From contig NZ_CABVHU010000016.1 in NCBI RefSeq assembly GCF_902497855.1, positions 89,074-153,073 on the forward strand: a stretch of DNA of 64,000 nt, read 5' to 3'. Each line of letters starts with the position of its first letter. The first letter of the stretch is position 1. Positions 60,699 to 64,000 of this stretch are shown here, in pieces. Under the pieces are notes generated by a model. It was not told where the DNA came from, did not search any database, and worked only from the letters and a program-made list of their open reading frames with translations. This stretch comes from Pseudomonas fluorescens (GTDB lineage Bacteria > Pseudomonadota > Gammaproteobacteria > Pseudomonadales > Pseudomonadaceae). A program made the translations under genes and the position numbers.

Positions 60699-62144
60699 TT
60701 AGCGCTTCGAAGCCAGCAGGGTGGCTTTCTCTTGGTCCATGCGCGCCATCAATGGCTGACTCTGCGCGAGGAAGCGTGCGCGTTCGGCCTTGGAGATCGG
60801 ATCGGCCATCGCCACCTTCTGGCCCAGCGGGTCGACGTGTACGCCATTGACCTGGAACTCATAGTGCAAGTGCGGGCCGGTGGAAAGCCCGGTGGTACCG
60901 ATATAACCAATCACCTGGCCCTGCTTGACGCTGCCGCCAGTCTTGACGCCCTTGGCGAAGCCTTGCATGTGGCCGTAAAGCGTGCGGTAGGTATTGCCGT
61001 GCTGGATGATCACGGTATTGCCGTAGCCGCCCCGGCGACCGGCCAACAGTACTTTGCCATCGCCGGCAGCCTTGATCGGGGTGCCACGTGGTGCGGCGTA
61101 GTCGACACCTTTATGCGCGCGGATCTTGTTCAGGATCGGGTGCTTGCGGCCCATGGAGAATTTCGAGCTGATGCGGGCGAAATCCACCGGGGTACGGATG
61201 AACGCCTTGCGCATGCTGTTGCCATCAGCGGTGTAGTAGCTGCTGTTGCCTTGTTTGTTGGTGTAACGCACGGCGGTGTAGGTCTTGCCGCGGTTGATGA
61301 AGCGCGCGGAAAGTATCGGGCCAGTGCCGACTGCTTTTCCATTGACGACTTTCTGCTCGTAGATCACGTCGAACTGGTCGCCCGGGCGAATGTCCTGGGC
61401 AAAGTCGACGTCATAGCCAAACACACTGGCCATGTCCATGGTCATTCTATGGGACAGACCGGCGCGAGCGGCAGACTGCGACAGCGAACTGTTGATCACG
61501 CCGTGAACGTAGGCAGAGCGTACGGTCGGTTTGGCGGTAATGCGGTTGAAGGCATAACCCTTGTCATTCCTGGTCAGGCTGATGGTTTCGAGATCGCTGA
61601 CCTTGCTGTGCAGGTTGACCAGTTGGCCTTCCGGGTTCAGTTCGAACTCGAGCTTCTGGCCACGCTTGAGTTGGCCGAAAAGCTTGGCTTGTTTACCGCT
61701 GGCCAGCACTTCATGTACCGAAGCTGCGGGAAGGCCGACTTTCTCGAACAGAGTAGAGAGCGTGTCGCCCTTGGCGACGACCACTTCCCTGTGGCTGGGC
61801 GCTTTCTTTTCTTCGATGGCAGGCACAGGTGCTGCTGTAGGAGCAGGTGCAGGTTCCGACGCGACCTCAGCGGTTTGCGCGGTCTCTTCGGTGCTGTTTT
61901 CGATCTGCGCGAAAGGGGACTCTTGCGGCTCGTTTGTGGCCTGGACGGCGTCGGCAGCGTCTTGATCTTGTGTCAGTTGTTCTGCAGGGCTTTCCAGTTC
62001 AAGACTCAGGGTCGTTCTTTTGGCTTCAACATCGCTGGAAGGGAATACCAGAAGCGCCAGGCTCAGGAGCGCGGCGATGCCACTCGCTGCGAGCAGGTGG
62101 GTCTTCGGGTAAAGCGGCGGCGCTTTAGACGGTTTTTTGGTCAT
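60699..62144 (-). CDS. mepM: Peptidoglycan DD-metalloendopeptidase, M23 family (MepM-like)
   Basis: A 481-residue envelope protein. A membrane anchor (LAASGIAALLSLALLVF) near the N terminus is followed by a Glu/Ala/Pro-rich linker, an OapA/LysM-like domain (VVAKGDTLSTLFEKVGL) and the M23 peptidase with HKGVDYAAPRGTPIKAAG and GPHLHYEF zinc motifs. It cuts D-Ala-mDAP crosslinks to let the wall grow. ATG 62144 (MTKKPSKAP); an upstream extension lacks a ribosome site. Divergent from tyrS. Confidence 0.93.
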   Translation of the reverse strand: MTKKPSKAPPLYPKTHLLAASGIAALLSLALLVFPSSDVEAKRTTLSLELESPAEQLTQDQDAADAVQATNEPQESPFAQIENSTEETAQTAEVASEPAPAPTAAPVPAIEEKKAPSHREVVVAKGDTLSTLFEKVGLPAASVHEVLASGKQAKLFGQLKRGQKLEFELNPEGQLVNLHSKVSDLETISLTRNDKGYAFNRITAKPTVRSAYVHGVINSSLSQSAARAGLSHRMTMDMASVFGYDVDFAQDIRPGDQFDVIYEQKVVNGKAVGTGPILSARFINRGKTYTAVRYTNKQGNSSYYTADGNSMRKAFIRTPVDFARISSKFSMGRKHPILNKIRAHKGVDYAAPRGTPIKAAGDGKVLLAGRRGGYGNTVIIQHGNTYRTLYGHMQGFAKGVKTGGSVKQGQVIGYIGTTGLSTGPHLHYEFQVNGVHVDPLGQKVAMADPISKAERARFLAQSQPLMARMDQEKATLLASKR

Positions 62145-62357
62145 AGGTAATGTTTGACTTTGAAAAAGATGAATTGGAAAAGATGAATGACATGATGAAG
62201 ATGAAATAACTGTATAAAATATAACCAAATCATCTCTGAAGCAAGTCCGCGGACGCTCTGTCGGTGGATTGGCGTCCGTGCGCCGGGCAAAACTTTGTAT
62301 TTGACGCGCGATCTTGTATGGTTGGTCCCCTTTGAATTCGAGCCTTGCGGGTCTGTT

Positions 62358-63557
62358 ATGAAGTCGGTTGAAGAGCAGCTAGCGCTGATCAAACGTGGTG
62401 CGGAAGAACTGTTGGTCGAGGCCGAGCTGATCGAAAAGCTCAAGCGTGGCCAGCCGCTGCGTATTAAGGCGGGCTTCGATCCGACCGCGCCGGATTTGCA
62501 CCTGGGTCACACCGTGCTTATTAATAAGCTGCGCCAGTTCCAGGACCTGGGGCACCAGGTGATCTTCCTTATAGGTGACTTCACCGGGATGATCGGTGAT
62601 CCGAGCGGCAAGAGCGCGACGCGCCCTCCGCTCACCCGCGAGCAGGTTCTCGAAAATGCCGAGACCTACAAGACGCAGGTGTTCAAGATTCTTGATCCGG
62701 CCAGGACCGAGGTGGCGTTCAACTCCACCTGGATGGATCAGATGGGGCCGGCTGACTTCATCCGCCTGACTTCGCAGTACACCGTTGCGCGCATGCTCGA
62801 GCGCGACGACTTCGACAAGCGCTATACGACCAATCAGCCGATTGCCATTCATGAGTTCCTCTACCCGCTGGTGCAGGGGTACGACTCTGTCGCATTGCGC
62901 GCGGACGTCGAGCTTGGCGGAACCGACCAGAAGTTCAACTTGCTGATGGGGCGTGAGCTGCAGCGTGGTTATGGCCAGGAGCCTCAGTGCATTCTGACCA
63001 TGCCGTTGCTCGAAGGTCTGGATGGCGTGAAGAAGATGTCCAAGTCCTTGGGCAACTACGTCGGTATTCAGGAAGCGCCGGGCGTCATGTACAGCAAGCT
63101 GGTGTCCATCCCCGATGTGCTGATGTGGCGCTATTTCGAATTGCTCAGCTTCCGCTCCATGGAAGAGATCAACGCATTGCGCGCGGATGTCGAGGCGGGT
63201 GCCAATCCGCGAGACATCAAGATCAAGCTGGCTGAAGAAATTGTTGCGCGTTTCCATGGCGAGGAGGCTGCGGCCAATGCTCATCGTGGGGCGGGCAACC
63301 GTATGAAGGACGGCGAGCTACCGGATGATCTGCCGGAGATCGAGTTGACGGCGACCGAAGATATGCCGATCGCTGCCGTCCTTAATAAGGCAGGCCTGGT
63401 GAAGAACTCTGCCGTGGCGCGTGACCTGCTCGGTTCAGGTGGTGTGCGTATAGATGGTGAAGTGGTCGATCGCACCTTTATATATGCACTGGGCGCGACG
63501 CATGTTTGCCAGGCCGGAAAGAAGGCATTTGCGCGTATTACGCTTAAATCCGAATAA
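62358..63557 (+). CDS. tyrS: Tyrosyl-tRNA synthetase (TyrZ type)
   Basis: A 399-residue class I synthetase. HLGH (DLHLGHTVLINKL) and KMSKS (VKKMSKSLGN) catalytic motifs are intact, and a C-terminal S4 domain (NSAVARDLLGSGGVRIDGEVV) binds tRNA. ATG 62358 fits MKSVEEQLALIKRG, the usual start. It lies just before the rRNA operon, the usual place in Pseudomonas. Confidence 0.96.
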   Translation: MKSVEEQLALIKRGAEELLVEAELIEKLKRGQPLRIKAGFDPTAPDLHLGHTVLINKLRQFQDLGHQVIFLIGDFTGMIGDPSGKSATRPPLTREQVLENAETYKTQVFKILDPARTEVAFNSTWMDQMGPADFIRLTSQYTVARMLERDDFDKRYTTNQPIAIHEFLYPLVQGYDSVALRADVELGGTDQKFNLLMGRELQRGYGQEPQCILTMPLLEGLDGVKKMSKSLGNYVGIQEAPGVMYSKLVSIPDVLMWRYFELLSFRSMEEINALRADVEAGANPRDIKIKLAEEIVARFHGEEAAANAHRGAGNRMKDGELPDDLPEIELTATEDMPIAAVLNKAGLVKNSAVARDLLGSGGVRIDGEVVDRTFIYALGATHVCQAGKKAFARITLKSE

Positions 63558-63572
63558 AGCGGAATTTAAGGC

Positions 63573-63600
63573 TTGACGGCAGATTCTGGAAGTCTATAAT
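63573..63600 (+). promoter_or_regulatory. rrn promoter 1
   Basis: TTGACG (63573-63578), 16-base spacer, TATAAT (63595-63600), then a TCGCCCC discriminator. It begins 16 bases after the tyrS stop. Confidence 0.8.
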
Positions 63601-63775
63601 TCGCCCCACTTCCGGCGCAGTCGAAACGGAAAACTCCTTGGTAAACAAAGAGTTACGCAGTTTTCGGCAGCGAGTTGCTTCAGGTTATCGAAGCCCGGAA
63701 GGAGTTGATAGAGCGGTGTTGTTTGGCTCTTTTGACGGTTCGATCTTCTCGGTCGAAAGCGGAGAAAAAGAGGTG

Positions 63776-63803
63776 TTGACAGCAGCGACTAACGCTGTAG
63801 AAT
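63776..63803 (+). promoter_or_regulatory. rrn promoter 2
   Basis: TTGACA (63776-63781), 16-base spacer, TAGAAT (63798-63803), then TCGCCTCCC. Confidence 0.8.
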
Positions 63804-63884
63804 TCGCCTCCCGCTGACGAGAGATCGGAAGCGCAAGTGGTTGAAGTTGCAAAGGAAACTTTGAAAGCTTCTAAAAATAACCGC

Positions 63885-63912
63885 TTGACAGCAGCAGAGG
63901 AAAGCGTAGAAT
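63885..63912 (+). promoter_or_regulatory. rrn promoter 3
   Basis: TTGACA (63885-63890), 16-base spacer, TAGAAT (63907-63912), then GCGCGCC, a GC-rich discriminator of the kind repressed by ppGpp/DksA. Confidence 0.85.
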
Positions 63913-63948
63913 GCGCGCCTCGGTTGAGACGAAAGATCTTAACCAACC

Positions 63949-63959
63949 GCTCTTTAACA
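63949..63959 (+). promoter_or_regulatory. rRNA antitermination boxA
   Basis: GCTCTTTAACA, the NusB/S10-binding boxA of rRNA leaders, 37 bases after the third -10 element. Confidence 0.85.
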
Positions 63960-64000
63960 ACTGAATCAAGCAATTCGTGTGGGTGCTTGTGGAGTCAGAC

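Larger units (their letters stand above)
63558..64000 (+). other. rRNA operon promoter and leader region, 443 bases with no protein gene
   Basis: Three promoter-like pairs and a boxA are present; the 16S rRNA gene itself must begin right of the window. No protein gene is supported. Confidence 0.85.

Noticed and set aside
59949..62150. 733-codon open frame on the plus strand
   Set aside because: Antisense to anmK and mepM, both clear enzymes; no ribosome site or family motif.

Overview
The window is chromosomal DNA of a GC-rich gamma-proteobacterium, almost certainly a Pseudomonas of the fluorescens/putida side of the genus. The evidence is gene content and order: rpsU-dnaG-rpoD next to tsaD-plsY-folB-folK-cca; lptD-surA-pdxA-rsmA-apaG-apaH; amgK-murU; an agtSR/agtABCD-type cluster; rpe-gph-trpE; trpGDC; vfr; coq7; argC-erpA-anmK-mepM-tyrS; and then an rRNA operon leader. 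Intergenic repeats of the Pseudomonas REP type (core GTAGGAGC..GGCTTGCC..GCGAA) are scattered throughout. All assignments come from reading the sequence and from memory of the families; no database search was run.

Region 1 (1-5400) holds the 3' part of a membrane PQQ glucose dehydrogenase gene (gcd) broken by an in-frame TAG at 202-204. It is followed by an accessory pocket of unrelated small genes, each with its own terminator: a stand-alone M41-like zinc metallopeptidase, a DUF3077 protein, a decayed RelE/XRE toxin-antitoxin pair and an unrecognised 181-residue protein. A tRNA with CAT anticodon (5610-5686) closes the pocket.

Region 2 (5700-25200) is core. It holds the SBP-PAS4-GGDEF-EAL protein RmcA, the macromolecular synthesis operon rpsU-dnaG-rpoD, and divergent tsaD. 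Then come plsY, folB-folK and cca, the stress set prkA-yeaH-ycgB, glpE, and the downstream end of the lptD operon (apaH, apaG).

Region 3 (25300-43000) contains the rest of the lptD-surA-pdxA-rsmA operon on the minus strand. Divergent from it are the cell-wall recycling genes amgK-murU and djlA. After a DUF3530 gene comes a two-component system (agtSR-like) followed by a four-gene ABC importer for polyamine-like or omega-amino acid substrates (agtABCD-like), punctuated by paired inverted REPs.

Region 4 (43000-52700) is tryptophan biosynthesis: rpe-gph-trpE, then the autotransporter esterase estA, then trpGDC, a lipoate-ligase-like gene and vfr. Two collinear 22-codon segments ending Arg-Trp-Arg-Trp-Arg-Ala-stop lie before trpE (as the 3' end of gph) and before trpG (as a free-standing leader). 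They fit paired attenuator leaders, and in P. aeruginosa the trpE-trpG interval carries the pyocin cluster, so this is a hot spot with a different occupant here.

Region 5 (52700-64000) holds an OsmC protein, coq7, a HIT protein, an SDR, a DUF805 protein, a nitronate-monooxygenase-like gene, hemJ, argC, erpA, anmK, mepM and tyrS. It ends with three tandem strong promoters and a boxA leading into a 16S rRNA gene beyond the right edge.
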